A stretch of 64,000 nt of DNA from Hyposmocoma kahamanoa (lineage: Eukaryota > Arthropoda > Insecta > Lepidoptera > Cosmopterigidae): assembly GCF_003589595.1 (NCBI RefSeq), contig NW_020653409.1, forward strand, positions 1,805,376 through 1,869,375, in the 5' to 3' direction. The position numbers were made by a program, and so were the translations under genes. The notes beneath the pieces were generated by a model, which worked only from the letters and a program-made list of their open reading frames with translations, had not been told where the DNA came from and made no database searches. Numbering within the stretch: the first letter of the stretch is position 1; every line of letters starts with the position of its first letter. Positions 1-11,700 of this stretch are shown here, in pieces.

Positions 1-134
1 TGCCATCTTGGATTTAGAAATGAGTCCCATATTTGTATTGAACATTCCCAAACATCTCAAAAACGATACCCAACTTGCCATTATTCGAAAAATCGCGCCC
101 GCCATCTTGGATTTAGAAATAAGTGCCATATTCG
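1..134. repeat. Direct repeat, about 99-bp period
   Basis: The phrase GCCATCTTGGATTTAGAAAT occurs at about 2-21 and again at about 101-120, each followed by a similar stretch ending in CCATATT. This looks like two units of a short tandem repeat cut by the window edge. No coding potential is visible. Confidence 0.5.
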
Positions 135-2180
135 AAACCTAAAACCGAAAATGCCATAAGCAAACATTAAAGAAAATAACTGTTAAAATAGATAAAAAAA
201 TCGCTTAAGAATGCTCCCTTTTAAGAAAATAAAATATTTTAATATAAAATATTTCGCTTGAGTTACGAAAAGAAAGACATATAATAAGCTATCAAAGTTG
301 TACTGGTGGTGCCAACACTATAGTAGAAACAAATATATACTGTAAATTTGTTGCAATATGTGCTCCAATTCAAATAAAATTAATATAAATAATTATTCAA
401 TAAAGCATGAACGCAGAGCCGTTAAAAGTATTATAAAATAATTAAGTGTCCCAATCACTTACAGGAGTTAACGAAAACATTTAATGTTTATTCGAGTAAA
501 TATTAGTTCAAAATGCGCAAATAAATCGAAATTACAGGCACCACTAAAATTTACGTAATATAATTATTTTGATACAGAATAGCAAAATGGGGAGAAAAAA
601 AATTCGTTACTTTGCAACACTTTCGTATCTTGTTGCCGCGAAATTATTTTTCTGTTTTAGTGAATATTTACATAAAAATATGAGTTGAAACGCATTACTT
701 ACTTGTGGAATGCGATGTTAGTGTCTATTTTGTTTGTCTGTTGTATTTTTACACCCATTTACCGCACATTTCGTCATTTTTAGCAAAAAATTTTGGAGCT
801 GTTCGCGGTGCAATATGACCTTGAGCACTAACAGCCCGCGCGCTCCTGGGACGCGTTTGGAACCCTCTAACTTGCCTCACTTAGCGTGTGCGGGCTAGGT
901 TTCTATGCGTTATTATTCTAAGTATCTAACTATCTTTTAATCTTTTATGAAATAGTTTCGATAGTCTTGTAACTCTTAAATTTTAGAGACAGCACCAAGT
1001 ATTGCTTTTCCCGCTACGGGTATATAGGTATTATTATGCAATACTTAAAAACCTATATACACTATTAATGTAACGTTTCAACAAACACATATTAAACATT
1101 AAATACAGTACCCATGATGTATCTATTAAGTCTGTACAGTTGTATAAAGCCCATAAAAGCGTTTATTACTCGGTTTTCATTATTATAATAGTCGTTACTT
1201 ATAATTTGCTTTATGAAAAAGCTCGCTGCACTTCTTTATGCCTTTCGTGTTATTATCGGTGGCTTTGCATCCGTTACATGTCTTTTTATGCGAACAAATT
1301 CAATCAAGATACACGTAACCTTAATAACTAAAACACACAAGCTATTAAATACAGCATTTTTAAATATTTTCAGACATGCATCGGACAAAAAAATCCGCGA
1401 ACATTCTAATTTTATATTTTTTTCTTTATCCATGGCGCCATGGTCTTTTTTCAGCCAGTGCCATTTCGTGAGCCATAAAAATAAGTAAATAAAAACGCTA
1501 TTAACGCCGGGACGCGGCGCAATAAACATGGCACGTATAATTTGGTGGCATAAAGAAAAACGCCGTCACAATTTGCGCGGGAGTTCGCTGGAATCGTCCG
1601 CAATTTGAAACACAAAAAGGGTTTTTGTATGGCTTTAGAATTAGCGGATTCATACAAAAACAAGTGCTTTTCCGGGACACATCTAGCGTATGCGGTTTTT
1701 AAATACCACTGGAATCACAAAATAACAAAACACCGTAATTTTACGGCGTTTTTTTTATTGAGCTTTAGCTACAAGTAGATGTGGATTTTTAAACGAAAAG
1801 CATTTAAAAATTTAGCTTTCTAAAATAAGCTCACCGGCGCGCTCAATACCTAACAAATTATTTTTTGTACAAATTAAGTGTCAAGTCCCATCATCTATGT
1901 TTCCTAAACAAATTAATTCGTCACTGTGAATTATAATGTTAAACATAAAAATAAAACTCGTGTTTCACAAATAAACTTACATAATTATGAAAACCTACTC
2001 TCGCTTTTTGATGTCAATACAATGTTGCAATCTTTTAAAATAAAGTGGCTATAAGATTTAAACGTTTTTCTAAACGAATTTGTAAGCTTCAAACTAAAAA
2101 ACGCTTAAAACGCTTAATACTCTACCGATTTCACGGGCCCCTAAACATAACTTAAAGGTGTAATAAACTTATATAATTAT
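135..2180. other. Non-coding AT-rich stretch
   Basis: Only short open frames occur here, on both strands, and overlapping frames at 1140-1660 contradict each other. I see no splice-bounded exon, no RNA gene and no recognisable transposon. It could be intergenic or an upstream intron of the mwh-like gene, whose 5' exons were not found. Confidence 0.5.
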
Positions 2181-2184
2181 AAGT

Positions 2185-2515
2185 TAATTAAAGGGACGCA
2201 AACTGGAGCTCGTCCATACAAGGTAATGGTTACACCTCTAATTTTAAAATGTGGGTATTTAAACCAACTCGTAATAAAACTACTGAGTCGCTAACTATTG
2301 TCAGTTGTGAAGTGCACCAGCGCAAAGTTTGCTCTTTACGCTAAATAATAATTATTGTAACGTACGTCAATTAATGTGTAATCTTTAGACATTTATTTCT
2401 ACTATTTTTTTACGACTACGCTAATATATAAATATATTTCAAAGTACCCACATTATGAAAATTGAGCCGGTACAAAGTAATGCCTTGTATGGATGTGCCC
2501 CAGTGTGTTCAAGTT
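2185..2515. mobile_element. Foldback MITE-like element
   Basis: An inverted repeat is visible. TCCATACAAGG at 2213-2223 is answered by CCTTGTATGGA at 2482-2492. The outer flanks (ACTGGAGC and GCCCCAGT) and inner segments (AATGTGGGTATTT and AAGTACCCACATT) also pair. The interior has no open frame. This is the architecture of a non-autonomous DNA transposon; superfamily and target-site duplication were not resolved. Confidence 0.5.
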
Positions 2516-2689
2516 AACGCAGGGTTCTTTAAGTGAAAAGTCCTTTTTCTACAAGCACGATTAATTAAAAAAGTACAACGTTTTAACTTTTTAAACTTAT
2601 AAGCAGTTTAGCTACAAGGCATTCCACAACAAAGGAAAAAAAACTTAATATTATTGATAAAAAGATCGAACAATACAAAAAAAATCCTT

Positions 2690-2765
2690 CAATCTAATTG
2701 GACTCGAACCAGTGTTGCTGCCACGCCGGTGCCATAGCTTGCAATAATAACAAACTTACTAGTTA
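2690..2765 (-). repeat. tRNA-like SINE head fragment
   Basis: The reverse complement holds a perfect pol III B-box-like GGTTCGAGTCC preceded by a degenerate A-box region. It lacks a foldable acceptor stem, so it is more likely a SINE relic than a tRNA gene. Confidence 0.35.
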
Positions 2766-3429
2766 CTCTACTGAGTATTTTGACAAAAAATGTATTAAAA
2801 TATGGCTCTAAACACATCATGATGTTCAATAAGTTTATTGCAAATGTTACTTAAACTGAGTGACTAAACTTAATTCAATGATTCAGTGGTGGAGTTTGCT
2901 ACACCATTTAAAAAAAAAACCTAAGTGGGTTGTATTAAGTATCTATTTCTTAAAGGGTTCCAAAAGGGCCACCTTAAAGACATCAATAACCCGCGAAAAA
3001 ATGTCGGAAAATTAAATATTAATTGAAGAAAAATTATGTAGTATGACCAATTAGACGCTAGCTGGCTCGAGGGACTAAAAATTTTACTACTTGTTTTTTA
3101 ACAGAATGCATATAAACACCCTAGATGAGAATATATCGAAATGCTACAACTCTACTTCGCAGCTATGTAACCAAGGCGTGTATCCATTCCGCTACCTTCT
3201 AACCTCGTGGCCATAAATAAAAAGCGATTGCAACAACCGCACTAAGTGAGACGTAATTAGGAGCATCAACTACCACCGTATCATTACACTCAGCGTCCTT
3301 TTTTACCTCAGAAAGTGATTTTTTACTTGGCCTCTTAAATATGATGTTTATTTTTAAAACAATGAGTGTAATTGGAAAAATCAAGGCATTAAAACACGCA
3401 ACGCTAATAAATAAGGTGTATTAATAGTG

Positions 3430-3605
3430 AAATAAACTTTATTAACTCACACATGCACTAGGGAAAGCCTGGGTCGCAGGTGGCATGGACACACATAGAT
3501 ATCCACAAATTACACCCAAACTCACGAGAGAAATAAATGTAGACCATACAAATATTTCTCCCGGCCCGGTGATCGAACCTCTGCGTGGCAGACCGCGACC
3601 CCGAT
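3430..3605 (-). repeat. tRNA-Gly-derived SINE, copy 1
   Basis: This segment matches the SINE at 27390-27590 over the stretches 'cacaaattacacccaaactc' and 'catacaaatatttctcccgg'. On the minus strand it carries CTGCCACGCAG, which resembles the anticodon arm of tRNA-Gly(GCC), and a decayed B box (GTTCGATCACC). This copy is more degenerate than the one at 27.5 kb. Confidence 0.55.
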
Positions 3606-3874
3606 TCAGTACTTTTCGATATTTTTCGATTGGACATCGTTCTCGAATCGAAGGGCGCTTTTTGAGCTATTCAGAACATTCCGAGTTAAGCGTTCGCTTC
3701 GGATTAGGATACAATATCGTTATCCAACAGCGTTTACGGAGTTAGTCGGTGAAATTGATTATAAGAAAAATTAAAATCCTTCTATATACGTTTTTAACAC
3801 TTTAAAGCCCTAAAATATAGGAATGCATTAGTCTTGCATTAAAATAAATAAATAAAATTGAGTAAAATCCAGAC

Positions 3875-3880
3875 TTTATT
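3875..3880 (-). terminator. Polyadenylation signal AATAAA
   Basis: TTTATT on the plus strand reads AATAAA on the minus strand, 23 bp beyond the stop codon of the open frame ending at 3904. Its position supports that frame being the end of a real gene. Confidence 0.45.
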
Positions 3881-3903
3881 TAAAATAATAAGAGATTTCC
3901 TTA

Positions 3904-4150
3904 TTACATTCTTGCTTTGTAAACAATAGGACGTTCGTTAACTTTCATTCGATAACCGTGTTGTGAATAACGTTTGTAGCCTTTGCCGGTCGAGAAGTTC
4001 GAGTAATCGTACGGGTGGACGTCATCTCGGTTCGGTTTCGAATACGACAGTTTGACGTTCGATTCGGGTGTTGTGAATAAAAATGAAAAGAAATCGGTCG
4101 ACAATGAGTTATCGTAAGGTTCTGAATCGACCCCCAGCATGGTAACCGTT
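3904..4150 (-). CDS. Probable terminal exon, unknown protein
   Basis: I do not recognise this protein. On the minus strand an acceptor-like ATTTTAG lies just before 4150, followed by an open frame of about 82 residues to a TAA at 3904-3906, with AATAAA 23 bp further on. The product is rich in Tyr, Ser and Asn (includes PYDNSLSTDFF and HPYDYSNFSTGKGYKRY) and ends KARM. It has no membrane segment. To read in this frame the exon must receive two bases from an upstream donor. The duplicated exon-like segments at 4.4 and 5.4 kb both offer a donor of that phase (GCA AA|gtgagtat). The alternative is an intronless ORF starting at the ATG at 4138-4140, or chance. Confidence 0.45.
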
Positions 4151-4311
4151 CTAAAATGAATTAAGTTTGTTGGTATTACTAAAATAACATTATTTTTTTT
4201 TATAACTTGTTACAATTATTATTACAAACATTACTAAAGCGACATCCCTAATCAGCCGGTAACTGTAAAGATACCTGGCTGTGTGAAGAAAAACTTTTAT
4301 TTTTACTTTTT

Positions 4312-4498
4312 GAGTTTTTCTTTTGCCTGTTTACGTAGTTTATTATTAGTAAGTTAATTTAAAAGTTTAGAGAAGTGGATATGGATTTTTATACTCACTT
4401 TGCAGGCCTTGGCTGGGGAGAAGTCGCACTGGCTATAAATGACAAACTTTCCGTGTACGTTTTTTGAAAGTAATGCAAACATTTCCAAGCATGTTTGA
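4312..4498. repeat. Local duplication, copy A (exon-like)
   Basis: These 187 bp are nearly identical to 5338-5528, with few mismatches and one 4-base indel. On the minus strand the unit contains a strong splice donor (AA|gtgagtat) after an open stretch encoding ...SPQPRPA(K), preceded by acceptor-like TTTATAG. It may be a duplicated short exon feeding the minus-strand exon at 3904-4150. It could equally be a two-copy transposon fragment. Confidence 0.6.
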
Positions 4499-5337
4499 TA
4501 TATATATATCTCACCGAATGCGCTAAGGCAAAAAAAGTAGTTAAAAACCAAAAATAATGATTTAGACAAGCACATATAAAAATTCGTAAGGTCGGCTGGT
4601 TCATTCTTAGTATTCGATCTTGTAGTAATAATTATAAGGTGTATTTTGTTTATTCAATTTTTTGGAATTCTTCATAATGTGACAAGAGGACCAATCCATT
4701 TGGTAATTTAGATGGTTTTACAAAAATTGCTTTAGAATGCTGAAATCATGCAATATAAAAGACATTACGTCCTCTCGTCGTTTGCTTTTTATTCATAGTA
4801 CTTACATTATTGCAGGGACGACGGGACGTAAGACGGGAGGTAAGGGATTGCTGGATGAGTATGAGTTAGCCTTGTGTTAATATGAGTCAAGCAATCCCCA
4901 TTCCCGCCGAGGCATTTATAGAATTTTTCTCAAACAATGTGAGGAAATAATAAAAGACTAAAGAAAGGAAGATGTTTAATAGAAAAAGTAAAAATAAAAT
5001 ATTAAAACTAATATTTGACGTGTTACGACAATTTCTAAAAGAAAATGTTGTTGTTTTTCCGGGCACATTAACAGTAGCCTGCTGAACTTCTGATAATGTG
5101 TTTGAATGTGTATCTATTACTGTATTTTCGTTATCGCTCTTCTAGCACTCATTTTCGCGACCAAAATACAAAAACGACGAAAAAACAAAAGAATATCAAA
5201 ACACTTGCTTTAAGTGTTACCGTTAGAGGATAGAAAAAATAAAGGAAGTGTTACCGCCATTTCCTTTTTTTTAAGTAAGCGTTGTAGGTAGGTATTTTTA
5301 ATTCTCGCAACTATGAACACTGGGCAGTTGGCTGTAC

Positions 5338-5528
5338 GAGTTTTTCTTTTGCCTGTTTACGTACTTAGTTTATTATTAGTAAGTTAATTTAAAAGTTTAG
5401 AGAAGTGGACATGGATTTTGATACTCACTTTGCAGGCCTTGGCTGGGGAGAAGTCGCACTGGCTATAAATGACAAACTTTCCGTGTACGTTTTTTGAAAG
5501 TAATGCAAACATTTCCAAGCGTGTTTGA
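5338..5528. repeat. Local duplication, copy B (exon-like)
   Basis: Second copy of the unit at 4312-4498, about 1 kb away in the same orientation. It keeps the minus-strand donor gtgagtat and the open frame through it. The similarity stops abruptly after the shared 'gtttga'. Confidence 0.6.
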
Positions 5529-5754
5529 GAAAATATATTTTATTAGACCTAAGATTCATTTTAAATGCATAATTAAGAGCCTCATTCTCTTTAAAACGCT
5601 GTGTACCCAGTGAAAATTACTACTTACGGATATTATTAGTAGATAAGTAAATAAATAACAATTTAACATTATAATCTGTCAGTTAAGCCGCAGAACAAAC
5701 GGAGAATGCAATGTTTCGTGATACAAAAAAAAAAACAAATACGTTCTATTTCAG

Positions 5755-8700
5755 TTTCGTCCAAGAATTCGCATGCGAGCCGCTAGATGGCGTGACTCTG
5801 CTGTTGGAACTTCTGCGCAACGTGCAACTCAGCCAATCAGGAGACGGAGCGCGTGGGCCGCCGGCTGTCAGACGCAGGCCGTTACTTGATGAACTGGCGT
5901 GTCTGTAAGTACAGCTTGACTATTTGCTTGTCGATACGAGTAAATTTAGTATAAAAATACAGATTTTTTTATATCTTTGAAACTATTGATAATATTTATT
6001 TACCACAGATTACTTAATAGTTACTACGTACCAGATACATCATTGTTATACATAACCGAAAATAGCTACACTATAATAGCCTACTAAATCTAACTACGCG
6101 GAAAAAGGAACCTAGGCACGCACCAAGAAACGTGTGCAGTCATGCGTAACCGAATGCTGGGGTTGTTCAAGGATTGTAATGTAAATGTAAGACTTGTCTG
6201 AGCGCTTGCACTCTAGGCGATACACTCAACGGTAGGCACTTATCGCGTAACCTCGAGCGAATGACGGAGACCTGTCTATAAACATATAGACAGGGTTCCT
6301 TCCGTCAATCTTTAGACGCCATTTTGTCAGAACTATGATCATGTCGGTTGACACAATGCTTAACAGCATCCGTTTGTACTTACTCAGTCGATATAACAAA
6401 AACTTAAAAGTTCATTTTTGATAATTTTTTTATATTTTGTAAAAAAAATTGTAAGTTTTGCAAGGTCTGAATATTCTACGGTATTATCTTCAGGTAGTTA
6501 TTACCCTTACTGTGGCTATTAGGTAATGGAGGAAAACTTTTTTAGATTGTTTGTTTAGAAAAATTCAAGAAAAAGTATTTATTCTTTAATTTTCAGTCAA
6601 TGTTTGTGGAGTTGCTGCACCCGCTACCCTGATTGCGTGAGACGGCTAGTGGCCGGCTCTAATGGCATTTACACGCTCACCGTCTGTATCATGTCTACCG
6701 TGAACAAGTCGAGGATTTTGGCATTGCAGGTTTGTACTCATCACTTTTCATGTTTTTTTTATACACAAAAGTGAAAATAAAATGGGTTATCTATAATTTT
6801 ACTAACAATTACTTACTAAAACTTTTCATACGTTCAACAACTTTTTAAGTAAAAAGTGTGAAAACTTTGGATTGAATATAGTGTACTTAAATAAAAGATT
6901 GAATGAATCATTGACTTACAATTATATGGACGTCGGGTCCGCGCTAAAAAGTGTCCGAACTTATAGGGCGTTAAAATCGTATACAGAGCGTCATTCACGC
7001 TTTAGTCTTCGTTTGTTTGACTGACAGCGAAGCAAGCAAAATTAGACAGTACTGCGATGACATTACAATTTAAATTCAACGTTTTAGCTTTTTCATATTC
7101 CTTTACATGTCACTACGTTTATATAAATAGGTTGACTTGGGACATTTTTTTCGTGGTTTTTGTATTAGACCCGTCGTCCATTTATTTGTAAGTCAATGGA
7201 ATGAATGAATAAAATACGTAAAGTTTTCGCTAGTGGCATGTGCACAGTGTCTAGTTTGTTTGGCCTATTTACCTACAACTGACGTCACGCGTTCTGAGTC
7301 CTTCTTATCGCATCGATGGCAAGCATTAAATTATTATACTCGTATTCGTCCTTTGAGATTAGCATAGTACTTGTAGTATCGCATACGTACGACCACTTTT
7401 ACACGTTAGTTGAGGGTAGAAAAATAAAAACCACCGCTCTCTCCTCCGTCGGCGAGGGCCCGTTGCGCTGTTCGCTTACCAGTTCTCATTCGTGTTTTCG
7501 TGCTCAGGCTACTTCGCACATTCTCCGCTCTCATATAAAATCGTAATATATATACTTCCTATAAAAAAACGATGCCTCATAGAAAACGTAAGAGTGATGC
7601 TCATGAAACCAGTGTTCTAAAGAGAAAATTATGAAAATTGAACGAAACCGTTTACGTCGTATGCGAGTTTTATCATCAAGTTCCTGGGATTTATCAAGTT
7701 CATCATCATGTGCATCGCCTGAACCGTCATCGCGTCGTAGTGAACTGCGCCAACCACGTCATCGCTCGCCCGCTCGCTCCGCTTGGCCTATAAAAGGTAC
7801 AAACGCCATCACTTCAAGCTACACATTGACGTATCTTGTTCCGTTGCAATGGAGGCGATTTTCGAACAAAAATGTGTAGTTTGATGTGCCGTTGTCCGTA
7901 CATTCAACAACGCATTAAACATTTTGACAATTGCAATTCGTGATCGCGCATAATAATTATATTTTTTCGCAATTGTATAATAATTTTATTCAGTAATTTA
8001 ACTATGAAAATTACCAATCCTTCAATATGGAAGTGTGTTTACGCACACAACATAAATTATAATTTACCAAGTGCGTGTTCGCGCATAATTAATATACCTA
8101 TTTATTTTCAAGACACGTGTTATTTTTTTATAGCCTTTGCGCTGATTATTTTCTATCTGCGTTATTTGCAGGCGCCCTTGGTAGTGACGAAAGTGGTTCG
8201 TATTGTTGTCATACTATATCGAGACGAGCAAACACCGTGGTTGCTCAAGTGCAAATTCACGCTACTCCATCAGCTCGCGCTATCGTAGCGACGACTTGTC
8301 TCGAGATACAGCACCTTGCGTCTACAACAGTAGAGCCTATTATCTCAAACGAGGTAACTGATGTTATAGATCCTACTAATGAACCGCTCGCCTTGCTTTC
8401 GAATGCTGATCCCTTGGTAGGATCAGAGCTGAGCAGTGATATATTAGACATCCTTGGAGAAGACCCTTCAAACCAAAAGACCAAAGACATTCAAAAAGAA
8501 CTTGCTGTAAGATTCGATCATATAGCCACAAATGGACTCAAGAAAGAAACTCGGAAAAAATTTCGAGAAAAATATCCGGCTCCGGCTAACTGCCTTGATG
8601 CTCCGCAAATAAATCCTGAAGTCAAAGCGGTTACACAGATACAGAAACAACATTAAAGAGACTTGATGGCATGGAGCAGAAACAAAAACAACTAGCTAGT

Positions 8701-11700
8701 ACGATTGCATGTCTGGGTGAAGCCATTATCGTACTAATTTCCCACAATAGAGATCCTAATTTATTAAAATTATTGATGGATGCAGGTCGAATTATTTGTG
8801 ACACTCAGTACAGTGACTCTGTAACAAGAAGGTAATTGATCCTCGCCTTACTGAAAAAAGAAGTGAAATATTAATTACTAAATCTGCGAAAGCTATAACA
8901 AAATAGGTGCAGAGCTAAAGCAAACTCCAAGCTATACGAAACAGAACACCTGGAAGTCCAATACTAATAAAACAACTGTCAATAAAAGTAATTTAAACTC
9001 GGAGAGAGTTACCTCGAACAGGTCACAGGGCGCGCGAGACCTCACCCACTTGCAACTTTTGTTGTCTTCCTTCATTTTCTGAGAAAATACAAATATGTCC
9101 TGTTTCCACTTTAAGATGTTACGTAGAAAAAACTAAAAATCTTAGAAGTAATCGTGATTTTCTTTTCATTAGTCTTAGGCGTCCTTATAGGTCTGTTACA
9201 CCACAGACATTAGGCCGTTGGGTTGAGGACACTGCATTCTAGCGGCATTGATGTGTCTCTAATTTCAGCATACAGTGCTCCACATGCCACCACATCTATG
9301 GCACATAGTCTAGGCGTTAATCTAGATTTTATTAGAAGGACAGCTGGGTGGTCGGGTTCATCCGCAACGGCACCTTTAGCTGCTTTACAAATTTAGATTA
9401 GAAGATAGATTTTGAAACAATTCTATGGGTTCATCGAACACATTCAGTGAATTCTATCAAAAAGTGGTTTTAGATACTCAAGGTGATTTTTTTGCAACAA
9501 GTATTTTGAGAAATTGTCACTTATTTACCAGTTCATACTAATAATTGTTATTTATTATTATATTAAATATTATTATTATTTGTAAATGCTAGGTACATAC
9601 GCCAGCACATCAAGCTACACATTGACGTATCTTGTTCGGTTGCAATGAAGGCGATTTTCGAACAAAATGTGTAGTCTGATGTGCCGTTGTCTGTAACTGC
9701 ATTATGATTAAAAGGCCATTTTTTTTGTTAAGAACACAGTTATTTGAATAAATATTCTTAAATGAAACTCCTAAAAAGTGTCATTATTAAATAATTTCAC
9801 GACCAATCTCTCAAATACTACAAGTACTACGCTAGTCTCAAAGGACGAATACGAGTATAATTAATGATTAAACGGACTTACCTGTACGGGAAGTACGATC
9901 ATAATTATACGAAGGCATTCGTCTGAAGAGATTAGCATCCCACCCTTCCACAGATCACCCTAGATGTCGTGAAATGTCATTGTTGGAACTATGAGAACAG
10001 GTGTTCGCTTACCTGTTACTGTTAGCGCCACACCGACGGAGGAGAGAGCGGTGGTTTTTATTTTTCTGCCCTCAACTAATGTGTAAAAGTGGCTTACGTA
10101 TGCGACACTACTAGTATTGTGCTAATCTCTCTCGGGCGAATACCTTCATATAATTATGATCGAACACCGAGTATATAACCAGAAATAGAGACGAAATGTC
10201 ATTTAATTTGTTTGAAAACTATTCTGCCATATCATTACCGTGACAACTGCGCTCCGATTGGCTAGCCCGAGTTCGAGACAATTGACGGGTGTCGTCAATG
10301 GGTGTGGTCAACTGTTTCACTTTAAAAACGACCAGTTCAGCTTTGCTATAATGGACGAAAATTGCAAAATTACATATTTAATTACCGATGAAATGTGATT
10401 CCGTTTTGTTTTGTAATTAGATGTTTTGCTGTTTTTCCAACACCACCAAATAGAACAGCACGGCATTGTTAGAGATATTATCTTTATTACAATAAATACA
10501 GAATATTTTTTAGAATATACGGAGACGTACACACAGGTCAGTAGTTGGCCTGTCTATATTTCAGCGCAAACGAGAGTTGATATTTATAAGAGCTGTATCG
10601 CTAATGTGTTACCAGGAATATATGGCCCTTATTTCGTCTCTATTTCTGGTTATATACTCGATGTGATCGAACTTCACGTACAGGTAAGTTCGTTTAATTA
10701 TTAATTATAATGCTTGCCATAATGGGAAAGTATTTTCCATTCGGCGTACGGTACTCGCTCTCTCTCAGTCTCCATTGTTGCCCAAGGTGCGTCAGACTTA
10801 CAGGAAATAAATGGTACGTCGTGCAGGGAAGCCTCTCTTCGTACACCCGTTCTGAGGTGACAACTAGTGTCGTTTGCGCGGTAATTTATTGTCAATTGCA
10901 TTTTAAGGAGAGGTGTTTGAATGCGAGCCAAGGTTTTAGGAGGTAAGGTGGCGTCAAGGGTGGTCGTCCCGCAATCTGTGCGCTTAAAATGTATACGAAT
11001 AAAATAAAAACAGGTGGAAAAAAATGTACACAGATCCGACGTTGACAAGCGCCCGATGGCGACTGGGCAGCGGGCGGCACGACGGATCGTTAAACCGATT
11101 TTCAAGTTTTGTTTATTTAGTAGCAGTAGAACTCCTTGTGAAAGAGTTCGTCCAGGGAAGTACTGCCACCTTACCTATTTCTGCCGTCAAGCAGTAATGT
11201 GAGCATTACTGCGTTCCGGTTTTGAAGGGTAAGGATGCTGGTGAAATTACAGGCACATGTCAACTAATGTCTCAGGGTGACAGGCGTAGTGTCAGTACCC
11301 CTTGGATCTTTGCGATTTAAAGCTCTGAGTGGCACTGCAACTGTTATGGATAGACGTGTAGCTTACACCAGGCATACCACTGTTGGTCCCGTTACGTTAT
11401 TAAAAAAAAAGTATTTAATAACTATTGGGCTTCAGTTGAAAACCAAAATTTGACAGGTTCTCTGTAATAGGTATTCAATGAGATACATATCCGTATAAAA
11501 ATTATGTGCACAGTTAGTAATAATTCATGTTTTTTATTGTTTCCTAGCCTGTTTTCGGGATTTTATAACGATAAAGGACAACGAATTAGTACATTCTTTA
11601 AGTAATATCCTTAGGGGTATAGTATATTTTTTATGAGACCGTTATGCCCGGAATACCTATACGAGGCTAGTTTTTAAAGCTAAGATAGCAAGCTAGTGCT

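Larger units (their letters stand above)
7331..10150 (+). mobile_element. Degraded, internally deleted DIRS-like retroelement
   Basis: About 120-bp inverted terminal repeats are seen at 7331-7453 and 10031-10150; shared blocks include AAAATAAAAACCACCGCTCT and CTCTCCTCCGTCGG. Between them are a DIRS-type gag frame (7571 to about 8840) and the C-terminal end of a tyrosine recombinase (about 9178-9370). Reverse transcriptase, RNase H and methyltransferase parts are missing. The order gag then YR within inverted repeats fits the DIRS group and not LTR or LINE elements. Further inverted pieces at 9830-9960 and 10637-10712 suggest complex or nested ends. It lies in mwh intron 2. Confidence 0.7.

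Noticed and set aside
7316..7546. 76-codon plus-strand frame before the gag-like gene
   Set aside because: It lies in the inverted terminal repeat of the DIRS-like element and has no gag resemblance.
10701..11105. 134-codon minus-strand frame
   Set aside because: It spans the edge of an interspersed element seen again at 61.6 kb, where the frame is not kept.
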